Source: Lachnospiraceae bacterium (lineage in GTDB: Bacteria; Bacillota; Clostridia; Lachnospirales; Lachnospiraceae). Taken from it: a stretch of DNA of 25,439 nucleotides. Made by a program: the position numbers and the translations under genes. Of the stretch, positions 13,873-22,102 are shown one piece after another; positions within the stretch are counted from its first letter, which is position 1; each line of letters opens with the position of its first letter. The DNA is taken from assembly GCA_030825115.1 (NCBI GenBank), contig JAPJQL010000046.1, forward strand, positions 1 to 25,439. The letters are read 5' to 3'. Below the pieces are notes generated by a model. The model had not been told where the DNA came from. It made no database searches and saw only the letters and a list, made by a program, of their open reading frames with translations.

Positions 13873-15396
13873 ATGAAAAAATACGATGAATGCACATCTA
13901 TCGTCCGTATTATGCAGAAGGATCCAGATGTTGCCCAGCCCAAACGAGGTCTTCCTAATCCCGGAAAACGCCCCGATCACGCACAATTCTCTGCTGGGCT
14001 CAAGCGGATTAACGAGGCCTATCTGCAGGGAAATGAAGTATACAGTATGGACTGGGTGCTTCCTGCCGAAAAGAAGTTCTTTAATTCTGGAAACGGAAGT
14101 CCGTTGCCGCAAATGCCTTTTCCGCCTGCGGTTCAGGCAATGACAGAGCTTTTTCGAAATCCGATGATATCCCAGTATGGTTATGCTTCGGGAGACGAAG
14201 GATGCCGCCAAAAGGTGGCGGAATATCTTACAAAAGAGAACATCTATGTGGGAGAAGGTGGGGCTAATGTAACAAAAAACCATCTGATTTTCTTTAATTC
14301 TACCACGGAAGCGTTTACTGTTCTGATGCAGGTGCTTTGTAGACCTGGCGATGTGGTTCTGTTTACCGCCCCCACCTATGGCTTACTGGCCTATGCCCCG
14401 GAACGTACTGGCGGCGTGGCGGAATTTCTTCCCTTAAAGGAAGAAGATGGTTGGTTGATTAACCCTGATGCACTGCGGAACAGAATTACGGAAATCAACA
14501 AAGATTTGGCCCAATGTGCTGTCTATCCCTACAAACCGTGCGTAACTGCATTTGTGAATCTGAATCCCCATAATCCTACGGGGCTGGTGATGGGCAATTC
14601 AGAGCGGAGCAGACTCCTTGCAATTAGTGATATCTGCAAGGAAAATGGGGTTTTTGTGATTGATGATATCATTTATCGTGATTTATGTTATGATTCTGAA
14701 AATCGTGCACTGCCAATTGCCAGTCTGCCGGGAGCATTTTCAAATACAATAACGATGTTTGGTACATCGAAATGCTATGGTCTGGCTGGAGCAAGAGCCG
14801 GTGCAGTGGCGGCAGATGAAGTGATTATCCGCAGTCTGCGTAATCGCATTTTTCAGATGATGGATTCTATGTCACTGCAGGTTGCGTATCTTATGGCGGG
14901 TTCGTTCTATTCTGCCGAAGACAGGGATTTGGTTTGTCGGCAGTATTTTACACCGATTATTCAGACATATCAGCGAAACTGGGAACTGGTTCACCTCCTG
15001 GTCAATGGAAATAAAGCCCAGGCAGGTGCTCTGGATAAAGATACAAAAGAGCTGCTTCACAGGGAATTTGGCAATGATATGCAGCACATATTGGTCGATG
15101 GCATTGAGGGGATATCCATCGCCGGAAACATACATCCCCAATCCGGATTCTTCTGTTTGCTGGATTTTACAGCACTCAAGGGACGGCGTGACCCTGCTAC
15201 AGGACAGCCGCTGGATACAGAGATTCAGTTGCTGTACTATTTCTTTCGGACTGCCAATGTGAAATTGCTGACAGGCAATTCCTTTGCCTGGCCCAATTCG
15301 GAGGAATTTGTAGCTAGGTTTTCCTTTGCCTACACCAAGGAAGATCTGGTCAGAATGATTCGGCAAATATATGACAGCATTCAGCAATTGGGATAG
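13873..15396 (+). CDS. PLP-dependent aminotransferase, class I/II
   Basis: This 507-aa fold-type I PLP enzyme is a paralogue of the C-terminal part of the protein at 11222-13216, but without a Nudix domain. Visible features are AQPKRGLPNPGKRPD (21-35), TAPTYGLLAYAPE (165-177), VNLNPHNPTG (228-237), FVIDDIIYRD (261-270) and the Schiff-base motif GTSKCYGLAGARAG with Lys300. It is longer than a typical aspartate-type aminotransferase (~390-420 aa). The extra length lies in a long insertion before the C-terminal QSGFFCLLDF segment. I choose the ATG at 13873 (11 bases after the deacetylase) rather than the 22-codon longer frame, although the ribosome site is weak and coupling is likely. Two such paralogues in one operon suggest two successive or heteromeric transaminations. 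Confidence 0.9.
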   Translation: MKKYDECTSIVRIMQKDPDVAQPKRGLPNPGKRPDHAQFSAGLKRINEAYLQGNEVYSMDWVLPAEKKFFNSGNGSPLPQMPFPPAVQAMTELFRNPMISQYGYASGDEGCRQKVAEYLTKENIYVGEGGANVTKNHLIFFNSTTEAFTVLMQVLCRPGDVVLFTAPTYGLLAYAPERTGGVAEFLPLKEEDGWLINPDALRNRITEINKDLAQCAVYPYKPCVTAFVNLNPHNPTGLVMGNSERSRLLAISDICKENGVFVIDDIIYRDLCYDSENRALPIASLPGAFSNTITMFGTSKCYGLAGARAGAVAADEVIIRSLRNRIFQMMDSMSLQVAYLMAGSFYSAEDRDLVCRQYFTPIIQTYQRNWELVHLLVNGNKAQAGALDKDTKELLHREFGNDMQHILVDGIEGISIAGNIHPQSGFFCLLDFTALKGRRDPATGQPLDTEIQLLYYFFRTANVKLLTGNSFAWPNSEEFVARFSFAYTKEDLVRMIRQIYDSIQQLG

Positions 15397-15398
15397 AT

Positions 15399-16301
15399 AT
15401 GAAAAATAGCATTGCTTTGATTACATCACAGAAGTGGTATATGCGCAGCAGGGGAGATATCTCCCTGAAGGAGACCCTTTTACAGGCTGGAATACAGACA
15501 CAGATCTGCAACTGGGAGGACGACGTTCGATGGGAGGATTTTGATCTTTTGATTCTTCGCTCCCCGTGGGATTATTATGACCATTTCACGGACTTTCAGA
15601 ACTGGCTGACGGATTTGAAAGCCCGTGGCGTGTCAATTGCCAACGGCATTGACGCAATCAAAGCCAATATTGATAAAGCCTATCAAATTGCGAATCTTTC
15701 AGGTTCTCCCATCCCTTTTGTACCTTCACGGATTTGTCACAGCCTCCAACAGGCATACATGACATGTATGGAAATGGGGCAGCCGCAGGTGGTTCTCAAG
15801 CCCACAAAATCAGCAAGCGGGCATAATACCTTTGCCTTGCATTGCGGACGAGATGATTTTCAGAAAAAACTGCAGGAGATTGCGGAAAGCATTCTGAAGA
15901 ACGGTGCAGACATTATTGTGCAGCCGTTTATTCATTCGATTAACGATGGAGAACATGCCCTTGTCTATTTTCACGGACAATTCAGCCATGGAGTTATCCG
16001 CTACCCCGGTGTCTTGGGGGAGAAGAAGGAAGCTGTTCCGGTTCGCATGATTGAGCCAAAATGGCTGGATGCGGGAAATGCGGTCTGCAGTTTTCTGCAG
16101 GCAGATAAACTGCTGTATTGCCGTATGGATATGATAGAATATAACAATCAGATTCATATTATGGAGATTGAAATTGCGGAACCGGACCTATATTTGAATC
16201 TGGATTACGGTGAGACGGTTTCTCCGCAGGAACACTTTGTTCAGGAAATTGTGCGGGAGGTGTTTCGGAATGAAAACGGTTGTATACGTGGAGGAAAGTG
16301 A
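15399..16301 (+). CDS. DcsG-like ATP-grasp enzyme
   Basis: This 300-aa ATP-grasp protein has the pattern of the DcsG group (the D-cycloserine-forming enzyme and its uncharacterised relatives). LRSPWDYYDHF (53-63) corresponds to the LRS.WDY hallmark. VVLKPTKSASGHNT (131-144) carries the ATP-binding Lys134, and DIIVQPFI (171-178) gives the adenine-pocket strand. YCRMDMIEYN (240-249) with IMEIEIAEPDLYL (254-266) gives the Mg-binding acidic residues. ATP-grasp enzymes activate a carboxylate as acyl phosphate and join it to an amine or close a ring. The gene starts 2 bases after the aminotransferase stop, so translation is probably coupled. It overlaps the next gene by 32 bases. The substrate is unknown; a cycloserine product is not implied. 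Confidence 0.85.
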   Translation: MKNSIALITSQKWYMRSRGDISLKETLLQAGIQTQICNWEDDVRWEDFDLLILRSPWDYYDHFTDFQNWLTDLKARGVSIANGIDAIKANIDKAYQIANLSGSPIPFVPSRICHSLQQAYMTCMEMGQPQVVLKPTKSASGHNTFALHCGRDDFQKKLQEIAESILKNGADIIVQPFIHSINDGEHALVYFHGQFSHGVIRYPGVLGEKKEAVPVRMIEPKWLDAGNAVCSFLQADKLLYCRMDMIEYNNQIHIMEIEIAEPDLYLNLDYGETVSPQEHFVQEIVREVFRNENGCIRGGK

Positions 16302-17493
16302 AAACGCATTGGCCAATGCGCTGATAAACAGAAAAGACATTCAGCTTCGTCTTTTGCGCTTTACAAATTGTTGCTTCTTTTCGCAGAAGCATCTTGCAGC
16401 AACCGCACACATCCCCTGCTTTGAAATCGACAAAAAACAGCCTTTTGCCAAAACCTGCGAGGGAGTTCGGGCTTTTTTGCAGGAGACCTGTAGCTGTGTA
16501 GATGTGTTTTACAATGACTCGGAGTTTAACCAAATCTATGTCCATAAGATTGCCAGGGAACTGGGGCTAAAGGGAGCCCTGACAGAACAGCAGGCACAGC
16601 TTGTGCGTGACAAGGTGAGAATGAAGGATTTCGTTCGCCAGATTGGACTGAGTTGCCCGGATTATCTCCCCCTGTCATCACAGGAAGATATCAGAATCTG
16701 TGCGGAAAAATGGGGTTATCCCTTCATTGTGAAATGGAGAACAGGTGTATCCTCTATAGAGGTTTATAAAGTCACTTCTCGGGAGAATTTTGACGAACTG
16801 GGATTGAACCTTTCGGAAAACAGGTATATGGCAGAAGAGTATATACCGCATAAAATCTGGTGTTTGGATGCGTTGGTGGCAAAGGGGTATGTGGTGCAGA
16901 ATCTGTATACTTGGCTGCCATATCCCAATTTGGATTTTGCAAAAGAAAAGCTGCAGTTCTGTCAGCTTGCCGTGGGACGCCCTCAGAAATACTGGAAGTT
17001 TGACACCCATGCACTGACCCAGCGCATCGTTACTGCTTTGGGTGTGGACAACGGATACCTGCATTTGGAGGCCTTTGTTTCCGGAGACGGCGTAGCCAGA
17101 ATTTGTGAGTTTGCGTGGAGAACGCCGGGCGATCATATGCTCCAGAACTTCAGCCATCTGTATGGGTGCAGCGTAGAGGACTGCCTGATCGACATTTTGC
17201 TGGAACTGCCGTTTTCGGAATTGCCGGAATCTGACTGCTGTACTGCAGATGTGTTTTTGCCTGTGAGGATGGGGACAATCCGCAATATTTCCACACTGGA
17301 TTCCCTAAGACAGTCCTGCGATATTCTGGACGGTGAAATTCGGTATCGTCCCGGAGACTGGCTCTCCAATCGCCAAGCCTATACGGACAGCGCAGGGTGG
17401 GTTCAGGTTTCTGCAGTGGGAATAGATTCCGTTATGGAACAGGTGGATAAGGTCTATCAGAATTTTGTTCTGGAAATGGAGGAGAATCCGTGA
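16270..17493 (+). CDS. ATP-grasp carboxylate-amine ligase
   Basis: This is a second, different ATP-grasp protein, of the carbamoyl-phosphate-synthase-like/BacD-like type. From the preferred ATG at 16270 (407 aa) one sees DKVRMKDFVRQIGL (114-127), PFIVKWRTGVSSIEVYKV (151-168, ATP-binding Lys155), MAEEYIP (187-193), and the metal/catalytic segment RICEFAWRTPGDH (277-289). A start at 16210 would overlap the upstream gene by 92 bases. The ATG at 16270 follows GGGAGGTG at ideal spacing, so it is preferred. It likely forms an amide or peptide bond from a carboxylate and an amine made by the upstream enzymes. The gene overlaps the next by 4 bases (GTGA). Confidence 0.85.
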   Translation: MKTVVYVEESENALANALINRKDIQLRLLRFTNCCFFSQKHLAATAHIPCFEIDKKQPFAKTCEGVRAFLQETCSCVDVFYNDSEFNQIYVHKIARELGLKGALTEQQAQLVRDKVRMKDFVRQIGLSCPDYLPLSSQEDIRICAEKWGYPFIVKWRTGVSSIEVYKVTSRENFDELGLNLSENRYMAEEYIPHKIWCLDALVAKGYVVQNLYTWLPYPNLDFAKEKLQFCQLAVGRPQKYWKFDTHALTQRIVTALGVDNGYLHLEAFVSGDGVARICEFAWRTPGDHMLQNFSHLYGCSVEDCLIDILLELPFSELPESDCCTADVFLPVRMGTIRNISTLDSLRQSCDILDGEIRYRPGDWLSNRQAYTDSAGWVQVSAVGIDSVMEQVDKVYQNFVLEMEENP

Positions 17494-18950
17494 GTAAGGT
17501 TGTTCTGGTTATCAATAATTTTTGCTGGCATGGGAAACGGGCATTCCGGACCTGGCTGCCCTCGGTGCCGATCATCACTGCACTGCTGAAGGACCGGTTT
17601 GATTTTTCTGTTCTGGATGCCAATGTCAATGAATGGAGCATCGAGGAAACAGAGGCAGCCCTTCGCAGCACAGAGGCGGATCTGGTGCTCATTTCTGCGC
17701 TTTCCATCGACTATCAACGTCAATACCATACCCTGGCCGAGATTGCGAAACGGGCGCTTCCCAATTGTGTGACATTGATGGGCGGTGTGTATCCGACTAC
17801 CTTGCCATATCAGGTGCTGGAAGATGGGAACATAGATATTATCATGCAGGGACATGCAGAGCAACGTTTGCCCGGAATTGTGGATATGATTCTGAACAAA
17901 CAGTGGGCAATGCTGGAACAACAGCCGGGAATTGGCTTGCGAACAATGCGGGAAATCAAACTTCTGCCCCCTACCAGGCTGCTCTGTCCAGCAGAAGCAC
18001 TGCTTGCCCCTGATTACAGCTGTCTGGACATTGAAAAGTATTTTATCCTGCAGCAGACTTATAGTCCACAAAACTATTCAACCGAGTGCTCAGAAAAAAG
18101 AAGTGTCAATATTATTTCTTCCTATGGCTGTCCATATAATTGCTTCTTCTGCGCAAACAGAAGCCTTACGGGAAGCCACATCGTTTATCGCCCAGTTGCG
18201 GATGTACTGAATGAGATTGATTTCTTTGTGAAAAAATTTCGTGTAAAGCAAATTTCCTTCATGGATGATAATATCGTGGCGGACCGAAAGCGTGCAAAGG
18301 AACTGCTCTCCGCACTTATTTCCAGAAATTACAATTTAGAAATTCAAATCGGTAATCTGGCAGCTTGGGATTTGGATGACGAGATTCTGGATCTGCTTCA
18401 GGCTTCAGGATGTACCCGCATCGGAATTTCTGTTGAGTCCGGTGTACAGCGAGTCCTGAAGGAAATTATGCATAAGCCCTTGTCTCTTGAGATTATTCCT
18501 CCACTGGTGGAGAAGTTCCACCAGCGTGGTATTATGATGATTGCTGATTTCCTCATCGGCCTGCCGGAAGAAACCTGGGAGGACATATGCGCAAGTTTCG
18601 AATATGCGTACCATATGGGAGCAGATTTGTGCAACATTAACATTGCTGTGCCATATCCAGGAACAGAGCTTTTTGTCTATATGAAAGAGCATCATCTTCT
18701 TCCGGATGATTTTGGGTTTAACGAACGCTTTTTCGTTGATGGTCTTCTCTCCTGCGAGGCATTCTCTGCCGAAGAATTGCAGATAAAACGTGCTTTTGAG
18801 TGGGAACGCATCAATGCCAGCAGTCCGGAACGTAGATTGCGTGCCATGCAGGCTCTGCGGCTTACGAATGAAGAATTGACAGATTATTGTCGAAAACTAC
18901 GAAAATCAGCAATTCGATTTGCAAAAAAATATAGTAGAGGTGACATATAA
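17490..18950 (+). CDS. B12-binding-domain radical SAM enzyme
   Basis: The 486-aa protein has an N-terminal cobalamin-binding-like Rossmann domain (residues ~1-170: VVLVINNFCWHG, LVLISALSIDYQ, LMGGVYPT, DIIMQGHAE), followed by a radical SAM barrel with the [4Fe-4S] motif CPYNCFFC (Cys214, Cys218, Cys221). Later strands include ISFMDDN and RIGISVESG. This architecture is that of class B radical SAM methylases and related enzymes (ring contraction, C-C bond formation). The start is a GTG at 17490 in a GTGA overlap with the previous stop, with GGAGGAG upstream. The stop overlaps the next ATG by one base (TAATG). The B12 domain lacks the obvious DxHxxG cobalamin-ligand motif, as is common in radical SAM members. 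Oxygen-labile chemistry suits an anaerobe. Confidence 0.9.
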   Translation: MSKVVLVINNFCWHGKRAFRTWLPSVPIITALLKDRFDFSVLDANVNEWSIEETEAALRSTEADLVLISALSIDYQRQYHTLAEIAKRALPNCVTLMGGVYPTTLPYQVLEDGNIDIIMQGHAEQRLPGIVDMILNKQWAMLEQQPGIGLRTMREIKLLPPTRLLCPAEALLAPDYSCLDIEKYFILQQTYSPQNYSTECSEKRSVNIISSYGCPYNCFFCANRSLTGSHIVYRPVADVLNEIDFFVKKFRVKQISFMDDNIVADRKRAKELLSALISRNYNLEIQIGNLAAWDLDDEILDLLQASGCTRIGISVESGVQRVLKEIMHKPLSLEIIPPLVEKFHQRGIMMIADFLIGLPEETWEDICASFEYAYHMGADLCNINIAVPYPGTELFVYMKEHHLLPDDFGFNERFFVDGLLSCEAFSAEELQIKRAFEWERINASSPERRLRAMQALRLTNEELTDYCRKLRKSAIRFAKKYSRGDI

Positions 18951-19819
18951 TGAGTACATTGTTTTATCCTCCGAGCATTGACTGGGAATTGACAACGGCA
19001 TGTAATCACAATTGTATTCATTGCTACAATTATTGGAGAACGCAGGATATTGCGTTGTCTTGTGTCTATGACGAGGCGTATTACCGGTCATGTGCCCAGA
19101 AAATTGTAGCGGCAAACCCGGTGTCTCTGCAGATTACAGGTGGAGAACCACTGATTGTATGGAACAAGGTTAAGTCGGCGATCCAGCACCTGCTGGATGC
19201 TGGAATCTGTGTTTCTATCAATACCAACGCGACTTTGGTTACTGAGGAGATTGCTTCCTTCTTGGCAGAAAATTCGGTTGATGCATTTGTTTCCTTCCCC
19301 TGCAGCCGGCCAGAAGTCTTTGACGGGATTGTAAATTGCAGTGGTGCCTATGAGCGCGCTCTGAATGGAATCAAGAGACTGATTGCTGCTGGTGTGCGCG
19401 TTAGCCTGAATATGGTGGTTACAAAGCTGAACTTTCCCTATATCTACGAAACCGCTGAATTTGTATATCATAATCTGAAGCTTCCTTATTTCAGCGCAAC
19501 AAAGGCATCCTTTCCGAACAATGCAAGTAGTGAATTTCGCAAGCAGATGCTGTCACTGGATGAGTTCAATGAGATGCTCAACATTTTGATGAAAGTGAAG
19601 CGTGATTTCGGAATCCGGGTTGACTCTGCGTGGGTTTACTCTCTGTGTGGTTTCGCCTGCAAGGATACTATGGAACAGTTTGGTTTCAACCGTAAATGTT
19701 CTTGCGGAAAGTACTCCTTTGTACTGGATGCAGATGGAAATATGAAGGCCTGTGGATGTGATAGCCGGTCTTTTGGCAATATTGCGGAGGATACTTTTGA
19801 TACAGCAATTGGGAAATGA
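18950..19819 (+). CDS. SPASM radical SAM enzyme, N-terminal part
   Basis: The 289-aa product holds the catalytic radical SAM domain: DWELTTACNHNCIHCYNYW with the CxxxCxxC cysteines 18, 22 and 25, the SAM-binding ITGGEP (62-67), SINTNATL, and the start of the SPASM auxiliary-cluster domain (CSCGKYSFVLDADGNMKACG, then FGNIAEDTFDTAIGK). The frame ends at TGA 19817-19819, in the middle of SPASM, and the missing half follows at 19816 in the -1 frame. SPASM proteins are normally one chain. The expected junction IAEDTFDTAIWEMTQW would be restored by one additional T (ATTTGGGAAATG instead of ATTGGGAAATG). This is therefore either a frameshift mutation, a sequencing error or, less likely, two coupled proteins (ATGA overlap). 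Confidence 0.85.
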   Translation: MSTLFYPPSIDWELTTACNHNCIHCYNYWRTQDIALSCVYDEAYYRSCAQKIVAANPVSLQITGGEPLIVWNKVKSAIQHLLDAGICVSINTNATLVTEEIASFLAENSVDAFVSFPCSRPEVFDGIVNCSGAYERALNGIKRLIAAGVRVSLNMVVTKLNFPYIYETAEFVYHNLKLPYFSATKASFPNNASSEFRKQMLSLDEFNEMLNILMKVKRDFGIRVDSAWVYSLCGFACKDTMEQFGFNRKCSCGKYSFVLDADGNMKACGCDSRSFGNIAEDTFDTAIGK

Positions 19820-20376
19820 CACAATGGCAGGATGGTTCTATGCTTCCGCCTGAATGTAAAGCGTGCTCTGCACTGCAATATTGCGGTGGTGGATGCCGTT
19901 CCGAGGCATTTAGTGCCTATGGCAGTCACTGTGCATTAGATTCTACAGCAAATCCGCATGATTTCATTCTACCGGTTTTGGAAGGTCCGAATCCTCAGGA
20001 TGATAATCTGGATACGGTGTTTTCCTGTCCTAGAAAGGTTCGTTTTGTTGAAGAAAACGGATTTGTGCGGGTTAGCTATCGTAGTAACTATGAATTCATT
20101 ACCCGCGAAGCAGCGATGTTTCTCCAGAATAATCAGTATTTTACAGAAAAGCAGCTGTGTGAAGTGACACTGAGCGAAAAGAGCACTATTCAGCAGTGGC
20201 TGAAGAAGATGTGCAGCAAAAAGCTGCTGGTTCGCTGCAGTGAGCAGGAACCCGGTATATGTGTGGTTCAGGAAAACCGTTTTTGGCTACCTGCGACTCC
20301 TTATATAGAGGAAGGAATTCCACAGTATGTTATCGATTACGCCGGTGCTGACCATAACAGCAAACGTTATATGTAA
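19816..20376 (+). CDS. SPASM radical SAM enzyme, C-terminal part
   Basis: This frame continues the SPASM domain with CKACSALQYCGGGCR (residues ~15-29), supplying the second group of auxiliary-cluster cysteines. A ~100-residue C-terminal extension follows (CPRKVRFVEENGFVRV, ITREAAMFLQNN, TIQQWLKKMCSKKLL) that resembles a winged-helix or PqqD-like domain. The resemblance is by pattern only. It is read from an ATG within the stop of the previous frame, with no separate ribosome site, so independent translation would need reinitiation. With the preceding part the intact protein would be about 475 aa. SPASM enzymes modify peptides or oxidise small molecules. A PqqD-like domain would favour a peptide substrate. 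Confidence 0.8.
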   Translation: MTQWQDGSMLPPECKACSALQYCGGGCRSEAFSAYGSHCALDSTANPHDFILPVLEGPNPQDDNLDTVFSCPRKVRFVEENGFVRVSYRSNYEFITREAAMFLQNNQYFTEKQLCEVTLSEKSTIQQWLKKMCSKKLLVRCSEQEPGICVVQENRFWLPATPYIEEGIPQYVIDYAGADHNSKRYM

Positions 20377-20415
20377 TTTTGCTACAATGTACAGCCAGAA
20401 AGGGGATCAGAGAAA

Positions 20416-21690
20416 ATGCTGGACAGTGTTTTTTTTATGAATAATCGGAGGCGCTACAGTGATACCGTATCGGACAACACTGTATCTCTCTTTTTTTCAG
20501 GTTCAGAAATCAGAAAATCCTGTGATGTCAGCTATCCCTTTTTTGCGGAACGCAGCTTCTTTTATTTATCTGGAACCGAAAGCCCCAATAGCGTACTGGT
20601 CTGTCAAAAGCAGGAATTGGAAATCCATTGGATTCTCTTCGTTGAGCGATTGGATGCGCAGCAGGAGCGATGGTTCGGAAAACGCCCCACAAATGAAGAA
20701 GTTTGTGCCTGTTCAGGCATAATGGATATCCGGGATGCGGCACAGTTTCGCAGCTGGATGGATGCAGTCCTTCAAAAAGCATCCGTGGCAATTTATCTGG
20801 ATTTACCGCAGAATGTGATTGATTACCCTACAAGCACTCCCGAAATATTTCAAAAGGAGCTATTATCGAAGTATCCCAATATTTTGATTGAAAATTGCCA
20901 TCCTATTTTGCAGCACCTTCGTGTGATTAAAGCGGATGCGGAGATATCTTTGATGCGGGAGGGCATAGAAATTACGCGGGATTGTTTCTTGAATATGATG
21001 TCCTCAGCACATCCTGGTATGACAGAACTACAGTTGAAAGCAATTGCCGACTATACAGCAGCTTGTGCCGGAGTTCGGGACATGGCATTCCAACCAATCA
21101 TTACATCCGGTGAGAATAATTTCTGCATCCATTATAGTAGCTACCATGCTATTATCCACCCCGGAGATTTGCTGCTTTGTGATATGGGAGTAAACAATCA
21201 AGGCGTCTGCTGCGATATCTCTAGATGTTGGCCAGTAGATGATTGGTTTACTGCTGCACAGGAAAAGTATTATCGGTGTGCACTGGATGTCAGCAATGAA
21301 CTGTTCCGCTTTTTCCGTCCGGGTATGCCAATGCGGGATGTGTATAGGACCCAACATCGTGTTCTGCGCAGAATGCTTGTAGATTACAAAATTGCAGCAG
21401 ATGAAGAGGATGCAAAGCAGTATATTTGGCATGGTGGAGCGCATCATATTGGCTTTGATAACCATGACGATGTTTATATTGAACAGTGCCCGGAAGATCC
21501 ATTGCAGCCTAACATGGTATTTGCGATTGATATAGGAATTTATGATCTTAAAAATGGAATTGGGCTCAGAATTGAGGATGACTGTCTGATTACAGAGCAT
21601 GGGTGTGAAAATCTATCGGCTTGCATCCCCCGGGAAATTGATGATCTTCGTGTAGCGATACAAACTATACGGCCCAGACACCTCTGCTAA
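20416..21690 (+). CDS. M24-family metallopeptidase (Xaa-Pro aminopeptidase-like)
   Basis: The 424-aa protein has an N-terminal creatinase-like/AMP_N domain (~1-165) and a C-terminal pita-bread M24 domain. Metal-binding positions are DLLLCDMG (Asp256), CCDISR (Asp267), GGAHHIGFDNHD (His343, with His350), AIDIGIYD (372, Asp where the family usually has Glu in EPGIY) and RIEDD (Glu387). The Glu-to-Asp change may alter metal affinity or reaction type. M24 members include prolidases, creatinases and decarboxylase/lyase relatives. AAAGGGG precedes the ATG at 20416, 39 bases after the previous gene. It ends the operon and may trim, release or self-protect against the product. No terminator with a T-run was found right after it. 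Confidence 0.85.
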   Translation: MLDSVFFMNNRRRYSDTVSDNTVSLFFSGSEIRKSCDVSYPFFAERSFFYLSGTESPNSVLVCQKQELEIHWILFVERLDAQQERWFGKRPTNEEVCACSGIMDIRDAAQFRSWMDAVLQKASVAIYLDLPQNVIDYPTSTPEIFQKELLSKYPNILIENCHPILQHLRVIKADAEISLMREGIEITRDCFLNMMSSAHPGMTELQLKAIADYTAACAGVRDMAFQPIITSGENNFCIHYSSYHAIIHPGDLLLCDMGVNNQGVCCDISRCWPVDDWFTAAQEKYYRCALDVSNELFRFFRPGMPMRDVYRTQHRVLRRMLVDYKIAADEEDAKQYIWHGGAHHIGFDNHDDVYIEQCPEDPLQPNMVFAIDIGIYDLKNGIGLRIEDDCLITEHGCENLSACIPREIDDLRVAIQTIRPRHLC

Positions 21691-22102
21691 TTGTGAAAAT
21701 GCAAAAATGCTTTTGGGCGATAAGCCCACTTGAATTCCCTTGTTATATGTAGTCGCCCATATATGGTATATCGCAATCACCAACCTGCCGCCCCGTCCGA
21801 TGATGGCATTAACTCCTGCAGTATGCTGATCAGCGCCGTACACAGCGAGGAAGGCGAGAAAAGATTCCATCTTCTGATGGAGGATAATCACATTCCGGCA
21901 GGCGCAAAGCTGTACTAAGATGTACCGTTTGGCTACCTAAAACGGGATATACTTCATTGGTTGTTACGTGGGAGGTGACTGTAGGGAGAACAATTTCGCG
22001 AAGGTTCCTCCCGCGCTTGTAAGCCAATGGTTGGAAGAGAATTTGCCGCTGACTGCTGTTTTTTAGAAAAAAAGCCCTTGACAAATTTCATCTCAGCGCA
22101 GC
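21691..22102 (+). other. Non-coding debris with a short gene remnant
   Basis: After the operon the DNA is patchwork. A frame ending at 21918 reads DDGINSCSMLISAVHSEEGE, then RFHLLMEDNHIPAGAKLY, which looks like the intact C-terminus of a small protein whose beginning is missing. I cannot name it. A small hairpin TGGGC/GCCCA (21714-21728) lacks a T-run. No other gene is supported before the recombinase fragment. Confidence 0.4.

Noticed and set aside
17432..18071. Long minus-strand ORFs of 91 and 204 codons inside the radical SAM region
   Set aside because: They are shadows of the strongly supported plus-strand genes: no ribosome site, no family motif and improbable composition.
19805..19820. 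Programmed -1 frameshift or selenocysteine at the TGA in the SPASM gene
   Set aside because: The codons before the stop (ATT GGG AAA) are not a canonical X XXY YYZ slippery heptamer, and I saw no SECIS-like stem or convincing stimulatory structure just after it. A one-T deletion explains the data more simply.
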